DNA of 64,000 nucleotides from Primulina eburnea (GCF_022965805.1 NW_027330914.1:1-64000), one strand, 5' to 3'; positions 37,861 to 50,754 are shown, counted from the first letter of the stretch. Made by a program: numbers and translations. Notes: generated from the letters alone by a model not told the origin.

Positions 37861-39735
37861 ATGCCTCCTAAGCGTAAGGCGGCAGAGGGTGAGGATAGTT
37901 CTTCCTCGAGAGTTGTCGACGAGTTCGGCAAGTTGCTTAAGGAGCAGGCTAAGGTGCATAGCGATCAGATTCAACAGTTGCTCCGATTGCAAGGAGCAGG
38001 TCAGGGTCGAGGCCAAGTGAGAGGTCAAGTTGCTCAGGCCGTTGGCACTGATGCCGTCTTTTCTACTTTCAAGAGAATGGATCCACCGGAATTCGCAGGT
38101 AGCACCGATCCTCTAGTTGCTGTCGAGTGGGTCAAGGCGCTTGAAGCTATCTTCGATCATCTCCAGTACGAGGATAAAGACAGGATTAGCTGTGCAGTGT
38201 TCATGTTGGTTAAGGCTGCCCGCATTTGGTGGAATGCTACGAAAGTTGGAGTTGATGTTGCGACACTGAAGTGGTCAGAGTTCACTGACTTGTTCTATGA
38301 CAAGTATTTCCCCGACGCACTTCGAGCGAGGAAGGTTACGGAGTTCTTGGAACTTAGACAGGGGAGCTTGGATGTTGGCCAGTATATCCTGAAGTTTGAG
38401 GAGGGTTGCCTATTTGCTCCGTATATTGCTTCGAACGACAAGGACAAGGGCGCTCATTTCATTCGAGGCCTTAGAGCGGAGATTCGTCGTGATATCAACA
38501 TGTCCAAAGCTGTTACTTTCAAGGAGATTGTATCCAAAGCTTTGTTGGCCGAGCAGGATGAGAAGGACATTGCCCGGGAGAGGCAAGAGAGACACCAGGC
38601 CATTGCTCAGAGAGGCCAGGGTTCTAATCAGAGGGGCAGGGATCGTTTCAAGGGCAAGGGCAAGATGGAGTCGAGTCCTAGATCTCCGCCAGTTCCAGTT
38701 CCATTTGATCCTGAGAAGCCGCAGTGTCCAAAGTGTGGTAAGCATCATCGAGGAGAGTGCAGATTGGGCACTCATACTTGTTTTCGTTGTGGCGCGGCAG
38801 GCCACGTTGCCAGGAATTGCCCGAGAGGAGATAGCCAAGGGAAGGTGCAGGGTCGTATCTTTTCCATGACGAAGGAAGGTATTAATCGTGAATCTTCATT
38901 GATCCTTAGTACTATTTTGATTTCAGGCAGAGTAGCTACTACTTTGATTGATACTGGTGCTACTCATTCTTTTATGTCTGAATTATTTTTGAGATCTTTG
39001 GGTATAGTTCCTTCTATTCTTCCCCTTCATCTTAATGTTGTTTTGCCTTCGGGGGACGTGTTGTGCCCGACATCGATTGTCTTTGCGTGCCCTGTTCGTA
39101 TTGAGGAGCGAGTTGTCTTCGCTGATTTGATTGTTATCCCTATGGTTGCTTTCGACGTTATTCTTGGCATGGATTGGCTTTCGACTTACCGTGCAGTTAT
39201 CGATTGTGTTGCTAAGAAGGTGACTTTTGCAGATGATGGCCAGGGAGGAGCGCTCGCCAGTGCAGGTACTTCGCTGGTCCTTCCTTTTATTTCTTGTCTT
39301 GAGGCTGAGAGATTGTTGTGTAGAGGTTGCGATGGATTTCTTGCTTCTATTGTGGATGTTGATAGATTGATTAAGTTGAATGTAGATGATATTGATGTGG
39401 TGAGGGAGTTTGCTGATGTGTTTGAGGATGATGTTCCGGGTTTGCCGCCGGATAGGGATGTTGAGTTTGTGATCGATTTAGCTCCAGGTACGGTTCCTAT
39501 CTCTAAGGCTCCGTACAGGATGGCCCCTACCGAGATGAAGGAGTTGAAGACTCAGTTGCAGGATCTTTTAGACAAGGGCTTTATTCGTCCGAGTTCTTCG
39601 CCTTGGGGAGCTCCGGTTCTATTTGTCAAGAAGAAGGATGGTTCTTTGCGACTGTGTATCGACTACAGGGAGCTTAACAAAGTGACTGTCAAGAACAAGT
39701 ATCCGTTGCCTCGGATAGATGATTTGTTTGATTAG
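37861..39735 (+). CDS. Element 2 Gag-protease-RT (N-terminal part), ends at premature TAG
   Basis: 624 codons with the domains of the element 1 frame: Gag, zinc knuckle C307/C310/H315/C320, protease D364 and the start of RT. One residue differs by eye (position 466, Ala here, Thr in element 1). The TAG at 39733-39735 is the same nonsense codon as at 17670, which dates that mutation before the duplication. Confidence 0.92.
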   Translation: MPPKRKAAEGEDSSSSRVVDEFGKLLKEQAKVHSDQIQQLLRLQGAGQGRGQVRGQVAQAVGTDAVFSTFKRMDPPEFAGSTDPLVAVEWVKALEAIFDHLQYEDKDRISCAVFMLVKAARIWWNATKVGVDVATLKWSEFTDLFYDKYFPDALRARKVTEFLELRQGSLDVGQYILKFEEGCLFAPYIASNDKDKGAHFIRGLRAEIRRDINMSKAVTFKEIVSKALLAEQDEKDIARERQERHQAIAQRGQGSNQRGRDRFKGKGKMESSPRSPPVPVPFDPEKPQCPKCGKHHRGECRLGTHTCFRCGAAGHVARNCPRGDSQGKVQGRIFSMTKEGINRESSLILSTILISGRVATTLIDTGATHSFMSELFLRSLGIVPSILPLHLNVVLPSGDVLCPTSIVFACPVRIEERVVFADLIVIPMVAFDVILGMDWLSTYRAVIDCVAKKVTFADDGQGGALASAGTSLVLPFISCLEAERLLCRGCDGFLASIVDVDRLIKLNVDDIDVVREFADVFEDDVPGLPPDRDVEFVIDLAPGTVPISKAPYRMAPTEMKELKTQLQDLLDKGFIRPSSSPWGAPVLFVKKKDGSLRLCIDYRELNKVTVKNKYPLPRIDDLFD

Positions 39736-42285
39736 CTCCATGGTGCCACTGTGTTCTCGAAGATTGATCTTCGGTCTGGCTACTATCAGTTGAAGGTTAG
39801 GGAGTCTGATATCCCTAAGACAGCTTTCCGGACCAGATATGGTCACTATGAGTTTCTTGTCATGTCTTTTGGGTTGACCAATGCCCCTTCAGTCTTCATG
39901 GACCTGATGAACCGTGTGTTCAAGCCTTATCTGGATAGCTTCGTCATTGTCTTCATTGACGATATCTTGATCTATTCCAAGACCAGAGAGCTTCATGCCG
40001 AGCATCTCAGAGTTGTTCTTCAGTTGTTGCGAGAGAAGAGATTGTTTGCCAAGCTGAAGAAGTGTGAGTTTTTGCTGGATCAGATTTCTTTTCTAGGCCA
40101 TGTTGTTTCGAGAGATGGCATTGCTGTTGATCCATTGAAGATAGAGGCGATTCAGAGTTGGCCTATTCCTACCACTGTTTCAGAGGTTCGCAGTTTCCTT
40201 GGTTTGGCGGGTTACTATCGTCGTTTCATTTCAGGTTTCTCTAAGATTGCCCTGCCATTGTCCAATCTGACGAGGAAGACTGTGAAGTTCGAGTTGTCTA
40301 TTGATTGCCAGAGTGCATTTCAGGAGTTGAAGGACAGATTGACGACAGCTCCTGTTCTTTCTTTGCCCAGTGGTTCAGAGGACTTTGTTGTCTATACCGA
40401 TGCGTCGAAGAGAGGCCTTGGTGCAGTGTTGATGCAGAGAGGTAAGGTCATTGCCTATGCGTCTCGCCAGTTGAAGGATTATGAGAAGAATTATCCGACG
40501 CATGATTTGGAGCTCGCAGCTGTGGTTTTCGCCCTGAAGATTTGGAGACATTATCTGTATGGCGAAAAGTGTGAGATCTTTACAGACCACAAGAGTTTGA
40601 AGTATTTGTTCTCGCAGAAAGAGCTCAACATGAGGCAGAGGAGGTGGTTAGAGCTGGTCAAGGATTATGATGTGACGATCAGTTATCACCCAGGGAAGGC
40701 GAATGTGGTGGCTGATGCTTTGAGCCGCAAATCGAGTGCTTCTTTGAGTTCTTTGATTCAGAGACCATTGTTGATGGATTTGCAGAGAGAGGAGATTGAT
40801 CTAGTGATTCCAGGTACCATTGCTCGCTTTTCAGCGTTGGTCATTCGATCTACTTTGACGGACAGGATCCATAGAGAGCAGTCGACTGATGTTCAGTTGA
40901 CAGAGTTGAGAGCTAGAGCTGAGGCTAGAGGGAATTCAGAGTTTAGTCTGAATGGTGATGGTTTGGTGACTTTCAGAGGCCGTATTTGTGTTCCTTCTGG
41001 CGACGATATTCGTAGAGAGGTCTTGACAGAGGCTCATACCGCACCTTATTCGATTCATCCAGGCAGTACGAAGATGTATCAGGATCTTCGTCGACTTTAC
41101 TGGTGGCCAGGTATGAAGAAAGATATTGCTTTGTTCATTTCTCAGTGCCTTACTTGTCAGCAGGTTAAGATTGAGCATCAGAGACCTGCTGGGACATTGC
41201 TATCTTTGCCGATTCCTCAGTGGAAGTGGGAGCACATCACCATGGATTTCGTGACTGGTCTGCCCAGAGTTCAGAGGGGTTATAATTCCATTTGGGTCAT
41301 TGTTGATAGATTGACCAAGTCGGCTCATTTTCTCCCAGTCAAGACGACGTATTCGATGTCTCAGTATGCCGAGGACTACATTGCCGAGATTGTTAGACTT
41401 CATGGTGTGCCCGTGTCGATTGTGTCTGATCGTGACCCTAGATTTACCTCCGAGTTTTGGAAGAGTCTTCACAGAGCTTTGGGTTCTCGATTAGCTTTCA
41501 GTACAGCTTATCATCCTCAGAGCGACGGTCAGTCAGAGAGAGTCATTCAGATTCTGGAGGATATGCTCAGAGCTTGTACTATTGACTATTCTGGTAGTTG
41601 GGATTCTAAGCTGCCACTTGTGGAGTTCACGTACAACAATAGCTACCAGGCGACTATTGGCATGGCACCGTATGAGGCACTTTATGGCAGGAAGTGCAGA
41701 TCCCCTTTGTTTTGGGATGAGGTTGGAGAGAGGAAGATGTTGGGTCCCGAGTTGGTCCAGCAGACTGCCGATGTTGTTGCAGTTATCAGAGAGAGGATGA
41801 AGACTGCTCAGTCGAGGCAGAAGAGTTATGCAGATGTTCGTCGCAGACCTTTGAAGTTCGAGGTTGGCGATCATGTTTTTCTGAAGATAGCACCTCTCAA
41901 GGGTGTGATGCGATTTGGCAAGAAGGGCAAGTTGAGCCCTAGATTCATTGGTCCATTCGAGATATTGGACAGAGTTGGTGACCGAGCCTACAGATTAGCC
42001 CTACCGCCCGATCTTGACAGAGTCCATAATGTGTTTCACGTATCGATGCTCAGGAAGTATATTGCAGATCCTTCCCATGTTCTTCGCCACGAGCCATTGG
42101 ACTTGACGCCGAATTTGACTTACCAAGAGATTCCGGTCCAGATTTTGGATCGCACTGTCAGAGTATTGAGGAACAAAGAGATCGGCATCGTTAAAGTCCT
42201 TTGGAGGAACCATTTGATCGAGGAGGCTACGTGGGAACCAGAGACTGAGATGAGAGAGAGGTATCCTGAGTTGTTCGTGCCGTGA
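39736..42285 (+). pseudogene. Element 2 RT-RNase H-integrase-chromodomain, downstream of the TAG
   Basis: Same-frame continuation of gag-pol to TGA at 42283. It keeps FIDD of RT, the four RNase H acidic residues, the integrase HHCC and DD35E residues, the GPF module and the chromodomain. Two conservative Asp-to-Glu differences from element 1 lie before the integrase zinc finger (41019) and in the chromodomain (42225). It lacks its own start, so expression would need readthrough or internal initiation. Confidence 0.88.
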
Positions 42286-42289
42286 CGTC

Positions 42290-42307
42290 AATTTCGAGGA
42301 CGAAATT
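42290..42307 (+). promoter_or_regulatory. Conserved hairpin upstream of the PPT, element 2
   Basis: Same AATTTCG / AGGA loop / CGAAATT hairpin as in element 1. Confidence 0.6.
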
Positions 42308-42313
42308 CCTCTA

Positions 42314-42325
42314 AGGAGGGGAGAT
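42314..42325 (+). promoter_or_regulatory. Element 2 polypurine tract
   Basis: AGGAGGGGAGAT directly before the 3' LTR. Confidence 0.88.
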
Positions 42326-43946
42326 TGTAATAGCCGAGCCCGGTGTACGGTACGGTTTAAGCTTTATTGTGTTAATTGGGTTTATGATTAGTCGTTTATA
42401 GTTGTGTTTTGGGCTATAGTATTATTGGTTATTATTTATTTGAGGTATTAGTTGGTGTTGATTGTTCGTTTCAGCGTTTCGGATCGATTTTAGTTGAGTT
42501 TGTACTGTTCATTGCCGTGAGTAGAGTGCACCCGCGCTCTTAGATGAGTGCCCCCGCGGTGTACTATTCATCATTTTGCATTTTGAGGGCCGTGGCATGA
42601 CCGCACCCGCGGCAGTGCAAGGACCGCACTCGCGGTGTGCACCGCACCCGCGGTAATTGTAGCACCGCACCCGCGGTGATCGTGCATGAGAATTATTTTG
42701 GTATGCCGAGAGCATGGCGCACCCGCGGTGCTTGTGTTGGCGCACCCGCGGTGTAAGTATGGGCGAGTTTTTAAGTCACTTTTTGGGAGTTGTTGGCCAT
42801 ACCTTATCCTATTCCTTCTCTTCTTTACCGATTTTCTCTCCATTGGCAAGGGTTTTCATCCATTTCTTTAGCTTCCTACCTTTGATTCTTGGAGTTATTT
42901 GGATTTCCGACTTGAGATCATCGTTCTCCGTGGTATAAGGAAGCTTAGGTAAGTTTTTGGTGCGATTCTAACGAGGTTTTGAGTTAAGGGTTATTTTGGA
43001 TTTGATGTTTGAGTTGTTTAATGGATTATTTGGCTTGTACTTGTGGATCTAGAGTTGATATTGGTGTTATTTATGGATTATTGTTGTAGGTGGTGTACCA
43101 AGAGCTTATTTGAGGTGTTCTATTGGTTGTAAGTGGAATTTCATCCTTTTTGCTCACATGATATTATATGTATTGTGTTTTAAAGGTTTCAAAGTGTTAT
43201 TCCCTTCCATTGATCCATTGTTATGTATTGATTTCATTGATTATCTATTGGAGGCATTGATGTCTCACTATTGTTAAAAAGGGAATACAAGAGATATTAT
43301 GAGATTGCGAAACGACGGCCTTAAATGCTATTGAGAATTCAAATGTTTTATTGGATTGATTAATCATAGCCATAGCATTGCATGCAATTAGATGATCATC
43401 GACCATAGGCTTTTATCCCCTCACAGTTATCGATTTATATCGATGGGATATTGGCAACCACAGTCACAGATACTATTGATATCAATCCAACCATAGAAAA
43501 GAGAAATACCATCGTTTTGCTATCTATTGCCATTGCTATTGCTACAGTTATTGCTACGTTATTCATGTTTCAGAGTCGATGGTATTTATGATTTAAAAGC
43601 CATGTTTTACAGTGTATACTATGTATCATTGCTATGTAAGAGTTCCACTTGCTGAGATTTATTCTCATTTCAGTTATTTTTCATGTGATGCAGATAAGAG
43701 CGACGGACCGGGACGTTGACTGTGGATGGGGGTCATATGCATACGAAGATTGGAAGGATGATTATTTTGTACCACTTTGTAACATGATCACACTAATGAT
43801 ATTTTGTATTTTGTTATGTCATTGGAATGATCATGTTGTTATTTTGTAAACACTTTTATAAAAATGTAATTTTGAAACTCCTTCCATGTTTGAAAGAAAA
43901 TTTTAAATTCCGCTGTATTTTAATTATATCGGGTCAGGGTGTCACA
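42326..43946 (+). repeat. Element 2 3' LTR
   Basis: 1,621 bp, ending TGTCACA, followed by the AGTTG TSD copy and the resumed satellite monomer. Confidence 0.95.
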
Positions 43947-46856
43947 AGTTGTAAATAGAACTTTGGGAACACTTTTGCGTGCTATTCTTAAAAGAACTTT
44001 GACTGACATTTCTATGGACTTTATTTTCGGGTTTCCAAGGACTAAGAAGGGGTGGGATTCTATTTATGGATTACTTTATGGGCTAAACTTTGCACAATAA
44101 AGTTGTAATCTACTACTTGTCATCCTCAAACGGATGGACAAACTGAATTTGTCAATAGATCTTTGGGAACACTTTTGCGTACTATTCTTAAAAAGAACTT
44201 GGACTGACATTTATATGGACTTTATTTTGGGGTTGCCTAGGACTAAGAAGGGGAGGGATTCTATTTATGGATTACTTTATGGGCTAAACTTTGCACAATA
44301 AAGTTGTAATCTACTACTTGTCATCCTCAAACGGATGGACAAACTGAAGTTGTCAATAGATTTTTGGGAACACTTCTGCGTGCTATTCTTAAAAAGAACT
44401 TGGAGTGACATTTTTATGGACTTTATTTCGGGGTTGCCTAGGACTAAGAAGGGGAGGGATTCTATTTATGGATTACTTTATGGGCTAAACTTTGCACAAT
44501 AAAGTTGTAATCTACTACTTGTTATCCTCAAACGTATGGACAAACTGAAGTTGTCAATAGAACTTTGGGAACACTTTTGCGTGCTATTCTTAAAAGAACT
44601 TGGATTGACATTTCTATGGACTTTATTTTGGGATAGCCTAGGACTAAGAAGGGGAGGGATTCTATTTTTGGAATACTTTATGGGAAAAACTTGGCACAAA
44701 ATTGTTGTTTTCTACTACTTGTCATCCTCAAACGGATGGACAAACTGAAGTTGTCAATAGAACTTTGGGAACACTTTTGCGTGCTATTCTTAAAAAGAAC
44801 TTGGACTGACATTTCTATGGACTATTTTGGGGTTGCCTAGGACTAAGAAGGAGGGAGGGATTCTATTTTTGGATTACTTTATGGGCTAAACTTTGCTCAA
44901 TATTGTCGTAATCTACTACTTTTCATCCTCAAATGGATGGACAAACTGAAGTTGTCAATAGAACTTTGAGAACACTTTTGCGTGCTATTCTTAAAAAGAA
45001 CTTGGACTGACATTTCTATGGACTTTATTTTGGGGTTGCCTAGGACTAAGAAGAGGATGCATTCTATTTTTGATTACTTTATGGAAAAATTGGCACAAAA
45101 TTGCTGTTTTCTACTACTTGTCATCCTCAAACGGATGGAAAAACTGAAGTTGTAAATAGAAATTTGGGAACACTTTTACGTGCTATTCTTAAAAGAACTT
45201 GGTCTAACATTTCTATAGACTTTATTTTGGAGTTGCCTAGGACTAAGAAGGGGAGGGATTCTATTTATGGATTACTTTATGGGCTAAACATTGCACAATA
45301 AAGTTGTAATCTACTACTTGTCATCCTCAAACGGATGGACAAACTGAAGTTGTCAATAGAACTTTGGGAACACATTTGCGTGCTATTCTTAAAAAGAACT
45401 TGGACTGACATTTCTATGGACTTTATTTTGGGGTTGCCTACGACTAAGAAGGGGAGGGATTCTATTATGGATTACTTTATGGGCTAAACTTTGCACAATA
45501 AATTAGTAATATACTACTTCTCATCCTCAAACGGATGGACAAACTGAAGTTGTCAATAGAACTTTGGGAACACTTCTATGTGCTATTCTTAAAAAAAACT
45601 TGGATTGACATTTCTATGGACTTTATTTTGGGGTTGCCTAGGACTAAGAAGGGGAGGGATTCTATTTATGGATTACTTTATGGGCTAAACTTTGCACAAT
45701 AAAGTTGTAATGTACTACTTGTCATCCTCAAAAGAATGGACAAACTGAAGTTGTCAATAGAACTTTGGGAACACTTTTGCGTGCTATTCTTAAAAGAACT
45801 TGGATTGAAATTTCTATGGACTTTATTTTGGTGTAGCCTAGGACTAAGAAGGGGAGGGATTCTATTTTTGGAATACTTTATGGGAAAAACTTGGCAAAAA
45901 ATTGTTGTTTTCTACTACTTTTCATCCTCAAACGGATGGACAAACTGAAGTTGTAAATAGAACTTTGGGAACACTTTTGCGTACTATTCTTAAAAGAACA
46001 TGGACTGACATTTCTATGGACTTTATTTTGGGGTTGCCTAGGACTAAGAAGGGGAGGGATTCTATTTATGGATTACTTTATGGGCTAAACTTTGCTCAAT
46101 ATTGTTGTAATCTACTACTTGTCATCCTCAAACGGATGGACAAACTGAAGTTGTCAATAGATCTTTGGGAACACTTTTGCGTGCTATTCTTAAAAAGAAC
46201 TTGGACTGACATTTCTATTGACTTTATTTTGGGGTTGCCTAAGACTAAGAAGGGGAGGGATTCTATTTATGGATTACTTTATGGGATAAACTTTGCACAA
46301 TAAAGTTGTAATCTACTACTTGTCATCCTCAAACGGATGGACAAACTGAAGTTGTCAATAGAACTTTGGGAACACTTCTGCGTGCTATTCTTAAAAAGAA
46401 CTTGGACTGACATTTCTATGGACTTTATTTTGGGGTTGCCTAGGACTAAGAAGGGGAGGGATTCTATTTATGGATTACTTTATGGGCTAAACTTTGCACA
46501 ATAAAGTTGTAATCTACTACTTGTCATCCTCAAACGGATGGACAAACTGAAGTTGTCAATAGAACTTTGGGAACACTTTTGCGTGCTATTCTTAAAAGAA
46601 CTTGGATTGACATTTCTATGGACTTTATTTTGGGGTAGCCTAGGACTAAGAAAGGGAGGGATTCTATTTTTGGAATACTTTATGGGAAAAACTTGGCACA
46701 AAATTGTTCTTTTCTACTACTTTTCATCCTAAAACGGATGGCCAAACTGAAGTTGTAAATAGAACTTTGGGAACACTTTTGCGTGCTATTCTTAAAAAGA
46801 ACATAGACTGACATTTCTATGGACTTTATTTTGGGGTTGCCTAGGACTAAGAAGGG

Positions 46857-48858
46857 GAGTCATTCTATTTTTGGATTACTTTATGGTCTAAACTTTGCAC
46901 AATAAAGTTGTAATCTACTACTTGTTATCCTCAAACGGATGGACAAACTGAAGTTGTAAATAGAACTTTGGCAACACTTTTGTGTGCTATTCTTAAAATA
47001 ACTTGGATTGACATTTCTATGGACTTTATTTTGGGGTTGCCTAGGACTAAGAAGGGGAGGGATTCTATTTTTGGATTACTTTATGGGATAAACTTTGCTC
47101 AATATTGTTGTAATCTACTACTTGTCATCCTCAAACGGATGGACAAACTGAAGTTGTCAATAGAACTTTGGGAACACTTTTGCGTGCTATTCTTAAAAAG
47201 AACATGGACTGACATTTCTATGGACTTTATTTTGGGGTTGCCTAAGACTAAGAAGGGGAGGTATTCTATTTATGGATTACTTTATGGGCTAAACTTTGCT
47301 CAATATTGTTGTAATCTACTACTTGTCATCCTCAAACGGATGGACAAACTGAAGTTGTAAATAGAACTTTGGGAACACTTATGCGTGCTATTCTTAAAAA
47401 GAACTTGGATTGACATTTCTATGGAATTTATTTTGGGGTTGCCTAAGACTAAGAAGGGGAGGGATTCTATTTTTGGATTACTTTATGGCTAAACTTTGCT
47501 CAATAATTTTGTAATCTACTACTTGTCATCCTCAAACGGATGGACAAACTGAAGTTGTCAATAGAACTTTGGGAACACTTTTGCGTGCTATTCTTAAAAA
47601 GAACTTGGACTGACATTTCTATGGACTATTTTGGGGTTGCTTAGGACAAAGAAGGGGAGGAATTCAATTTATGGATTACTTTATGGGCTAAACTTTGCAC
47701 AATAAAGTTGTAATCTACTACTTGTCATCTTCAAACGGATGGACAAACTGAAGTTGTCAATAGAACTTTGGGAACACTTTTGCGTGCTATTCTTAAAAAG
47801 AACATGGACTGACATTTCTATGGACTTTATTTTGGGGTTGCCTAGGACTAAGAAGGGGAGTCATTCTATTTTTGGATTACTTTATGGGCTAAACTTTGCA
47901 CAATAAAGTTGTAATCTACTACTTGTCATCCTCAAACGGATGGACAAACTGAAGTTGTAAATAGAACTTTGGCAACACTTTTGTGTGCTATTCTTAAAAG
48001 AACTTGGATTGACATTTCTATGGACTTTATTTTGGGGTTGCCTAGGACTAAAAAGGGGAGGGATTCTATTTTTGGATTACTTTATGGGCTAAACTTTGCT
48101 CAATATTGTTGTAATCTACTACTTGTCATCCTCAAACGGATGGACAAACTGAAGTTGTAAATAGAACTTTGGGAACACTTTTGTGTGCTATTCTTAAAAA
48201 GAACTTGGACTGACATTTCTATGGACTTTATTTTGGGGTTGCCTAGGACTAAGAAGGGGAGAGATTCTATTTATGGATTACTTTATGGGCTAAACTTTGC
48301 TCAATATTGTTGTAATCTACTACTTGTCATCCTCAAACGGATGGACAAACTGAAGTTGTAAATAGAAATTTGGGAACACTTATGCGTGCTATTCTTAAAA
48401 AGAACTTGGATTGACATTTCTATGGACTTTATTTTGCGGTTGCCTAAGACTAAGAAGTGGAGGGATTCTATTTTTGGATTACTTTATGGGCTAAACTTTG
48501 CTCAATAATTTTGTAATCTACTACTTGTCATCCTCAAACGGATGGACAAACTGAAGTTGTCAATAGAACTTTGGGAACACTTTTGCGTGCTATTCTTAAA
48601 AAGAACTTGGACTGACATTTCTATGGACTATTTTGGGGTTGCCTAGGACTAAGAAGGGGAGGGATTCTATTTATGGATTACTTTATGGGCTAAAATTTGC
48701 ATAATAAAGTTGTAATCTACTACTTGTCATCTTCAAACGGATGGACAAACTGAAGTTGTCAATAGAACTTTGGGAACACTTTTGCGTGCTATTCTTAAAA
48801 AGAACTTGGACTGACATTTCTATGGACTTTATTTTGGGGTAGCCTAGGACTAAGAAGG
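46857..48858 (+). repeat. 5-monomer higher-order repeat (period 1,001 bp)
   Basis: Private variants recur 1,001 bp apart in the same order: GGGGAGTCATTCTATTT (46857, 47858), GGCAACACTTTTGTGTGC (~46970, ~47971), ACACTTATGCGTGC (~47376, ~48377), CAATAATTTTGTAATC (~47500, ~48501) and CATCTTCAAACGG (~47727, ~48728). The first two recur in block 4 at about 58477 and 58590, so the pattern predates element 3. Confidence 0.8.
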
Positions 48859-48861
48859 GGA

Positions 48862-48866
48862 GGGAT
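48862..48866. repeat. Left target-site duplication of element 3 (GGGAT)
   Basis: GGGAT flanks element 3 on both sides (partner 57478-57482). Removing the element and one copy rejoins a normal satellite monomer. Confidence 0.92.
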
Positions 48867-49000
48867 TGTAATGCCCGAGGATTTGATTATCGTAATGTGC
48901 TATGAGATTAGTGAATTAAATAGATATAACTGTAAACGGGCCACTACGAGACCAGATTGGATAAAGAATATAAATTTCACCAATTTCGGGCAGAACTAGT

Positions 49001-49211
49001 GGCGCCCGAGCGGTAGAAAGTGACCGCCCGAGCGCCAATGTTCCATGGCATCACGTTCGGGCAGAAGGTGTGGCGACCGGGCGGTAATTTATGACCGCCC
49101 GAGCGCCAGAATCTCGCAGCGCGGCAGAACGTTCCGCGCCCGGGCGGTAGAACTTGACCGCCCGAGCGCCGAGCTCGCGCCCGGGCGGTAAGTTTCGACC
49201 GCCCGAGCGCC
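49001..49211. repeat. Cluster of four GC-rich stem-loops in element 3 LTR
   Basis: Four blocks of the form GCGCCCGNGCGGT, then 8-11 bases, then ACCGCCCGAGCGC, at about 49001-49036, 49071-49107, 49135-49170 and 49177-49211. Each pair is an imperfect inverted repeat with arms near 13 bp. The 3' LTR carries the same cluster at 55772-55982. Confidence 0.82.
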
Positions 49212-49258
49212 AGCGAAGATTGGCAAGAACAAGCCACGTTTCATGGCATGCAAGTGGC

Positions 49259-49261
<3 letters not shown>

Positions 49262-49322
<61 letters not shown>
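49262..49322. repeat. (AT)n microsatellite in element 3 5' LTR, ~30 units
   Basis: 61 bp of alternating A and T directly downstream of the GC-rich cluster. The equivalent tract in the 3' LTR (56033-56050) has only nine units, which accounts for most of the length difference between the LTRs. Its place between a CpG-rich block and a likely transcribed region makes it a candidate TATA-type core promoter. Confidence 0.85.
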
Positions 49323-49325
<3 letters not shown>

Positions 49326-50616
49326 GATTTTCCCTCAGAAATCTGATAAAAATCAGAAAGGAGAAAGCTCCGTGAAGCTTTTAGAAATTCTTGCGCCGGT
49401 AGTTTGCAATCCGTCCGTTAGATTTGAAATCCGACTTCGGTACCGTGTTTCTATCGTTACAGGCTACGCGTGGACGTAAGTTTTACTATGTTTTGGCATG
49501 TCTTAAAATTACGATGTTGCAGGAATCAGATATGATTCATATATGTTGTTTCTGACATTTTAGACATCGTATAATTGTAAACGGATTTAAGAACGGAGAC
49601 CGTATAGAATTGTTATGAATTTTAGAGTTGAATTGACTGGGTTTTGGTACCAGATTTATACCATTATCAGTAATGAATTGGGGGAATTGATATAGATTGT
49701 TTAATATGGCGATTGTACAGTTGAAATGATACTGAGATCAAGTATTTACTTGGATGGGTGTTGATTTAGATTAGAAATTGATAGAGTGCGTATCCACATT
49801 TCCATTTCAGATTCGTATTGGCGACCGTGACATCGACTGTACGACGAAAGGTATAGTACATGTTTTGTTTGGGGAATCACGACTCAAATGAGATCACATT
49901 TGAGTTTCCCAACCAAAATCACATACTTGTTTTATTGTTCATACCTTGATATGGTTATGATTGTTATAGATTTGTTTATAGAACTTGTATGCAGATCTTG
50001 CTATGCTTTGTTTACAGATCATGTAGCATTGCATTGTGCTTGTTTACAGATTTTGTATTCATGCATTAAGATAGGGCAGTCTGGAGATCAGGCAGACTAC
50101 TAGATGTTCGGCGATATCTCAGCTTAGGGGAAGATCACCGCCCCTATTGTAGACGCGGATACAGATCAGGCCGAAGTCTAGGAATAAGACGTACAGCACC
50201 ACGATTGGTAGGGTAGGTGACAGACAGTGACGTCTTATTCACAACGGGATCCCTAGAGTTTTAGTCGAGTCTCATCTAGACATGATTAGACTCGCATTGC
50301 ATGATTATATATGAATGACATTCATATTAGCATGTTTCATGTTTTAGATTGTTTTATTGCATGTATACATGTTTATACTGGGATTTGTTCTCACCGGTTT
50401 TCTGGCTGTTGTTATGTCTGTATGTGTGCATAACAACAGGTGGGGCAGGATCTGGGTCACGACAGAGATGAGCGATGGACATAGCGTGGTGATCACGGGC
50501 CTAGTAGATGGACTAGTAGAATTACTTTTATCTTGTACTGTATTTCACTACTAGTTTACAGAGGATGGATTTAAACAAGAAATGTTGTATCCTATGTTTG
50601 TATATTATGCTGATGT

Positions 50617-50622
50617 AATAAA
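50617..50622 (+). terminator. Candidate polyadenylation signal AATAAA, element 3 5' LTR
   Basis: AATAAA lies 127 bases before the LTR end; the matching copy in the 3' LTR at 57345-57350 would be the one used for the element transcript. Plant poly(A) signals are loose, so this is tentative. Confidence 0.4.
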
Positions 50623-50754
50623 ATAGAGACATGTTTTATGCCTAGTTAGTAACATTTGATTGAATGTTAAAAAGCGAAAATTTGACCCACGTTTTATGTT
50701 AACGATCCATTTAATCCCAAGAAAAAGAATTAGAGCCCGGGTCCCCACAACAGG

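Larger units (their letters stand above)
36107..43946 (+). mobile_element. Element 2: near-identical copy of element 1 made by the 22-kb duplication
   Basis: Same structure and length (7,840 bp) as element 1, offset by 22,063 bp. Differences seen by eye from element 1 to element 2: 14505 T to G, 17193 A to G (Thr to Ala), 18956 C to G (Asp to Glu), 19202 T to C (silent) and 20162 T to G (Asp to Glu). It shares the TAG in RT. Its LTRs differ at the site equivalent to 14348/20567 only. It is therefore not a separate integration. Confidence 0.93.
23604..45665 (+). repeat. 22-kb tandem duplication, copy B
   Basis: This copy runs from the point where copy A stops matching to the point where the downstream match stops. 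Its length (~22,062 bp) equals the offset between the copies (22,063 bp), as expected for a direct tandem duplication. It contains element 2 and about 17 kb of satellite. By eye, five substitutions separate elements 1 and 2 over 7,840 bp. A few more lie in the satellite flanks, for example at 33653, 34272 and 44932. Confidence 0.75.
43947..48866 (+). repeat. Integrase-derived satellite array, block 3 (~25 monomers)
   Basis: 4,920 bp of direct monomers. The left part, to ~45665, is the end of duplication copy B. Beyond it the monomers include a third spacer subtype (TTTGCTCAATATTGTTGTAAT). The block is cut by element 3 inside the AAGGGGAGGGATTCTATTT segment. Confidence 0.95.
48867..50749 (+). 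repeat. Element 3 5' LTR
   Basis: Starts TGTAATGCCCGAGG and ends GTCCCCACA. It contains a GC-rich inverted-repeat cluster (49001-49211), then an (AT)n tract, a long AT-rich stretch and an AATAAA near the 3' end. No gene is supported within it. Confidence 0.94.

Noticed and set aside
36107..43946. Element 2 as an independent transposition event
   Set aside because: Same TSD, same flanking monomers and the same nonsense codon as element 1, at an offset equal to the duplication length.
48977..49237. 86-codon minus-strand frame with ARARARRSGG repeats, also at 55748-56008
   Set aside because: Translation of the GC-rich inverted-repeat cluster of the element 3 LTR.
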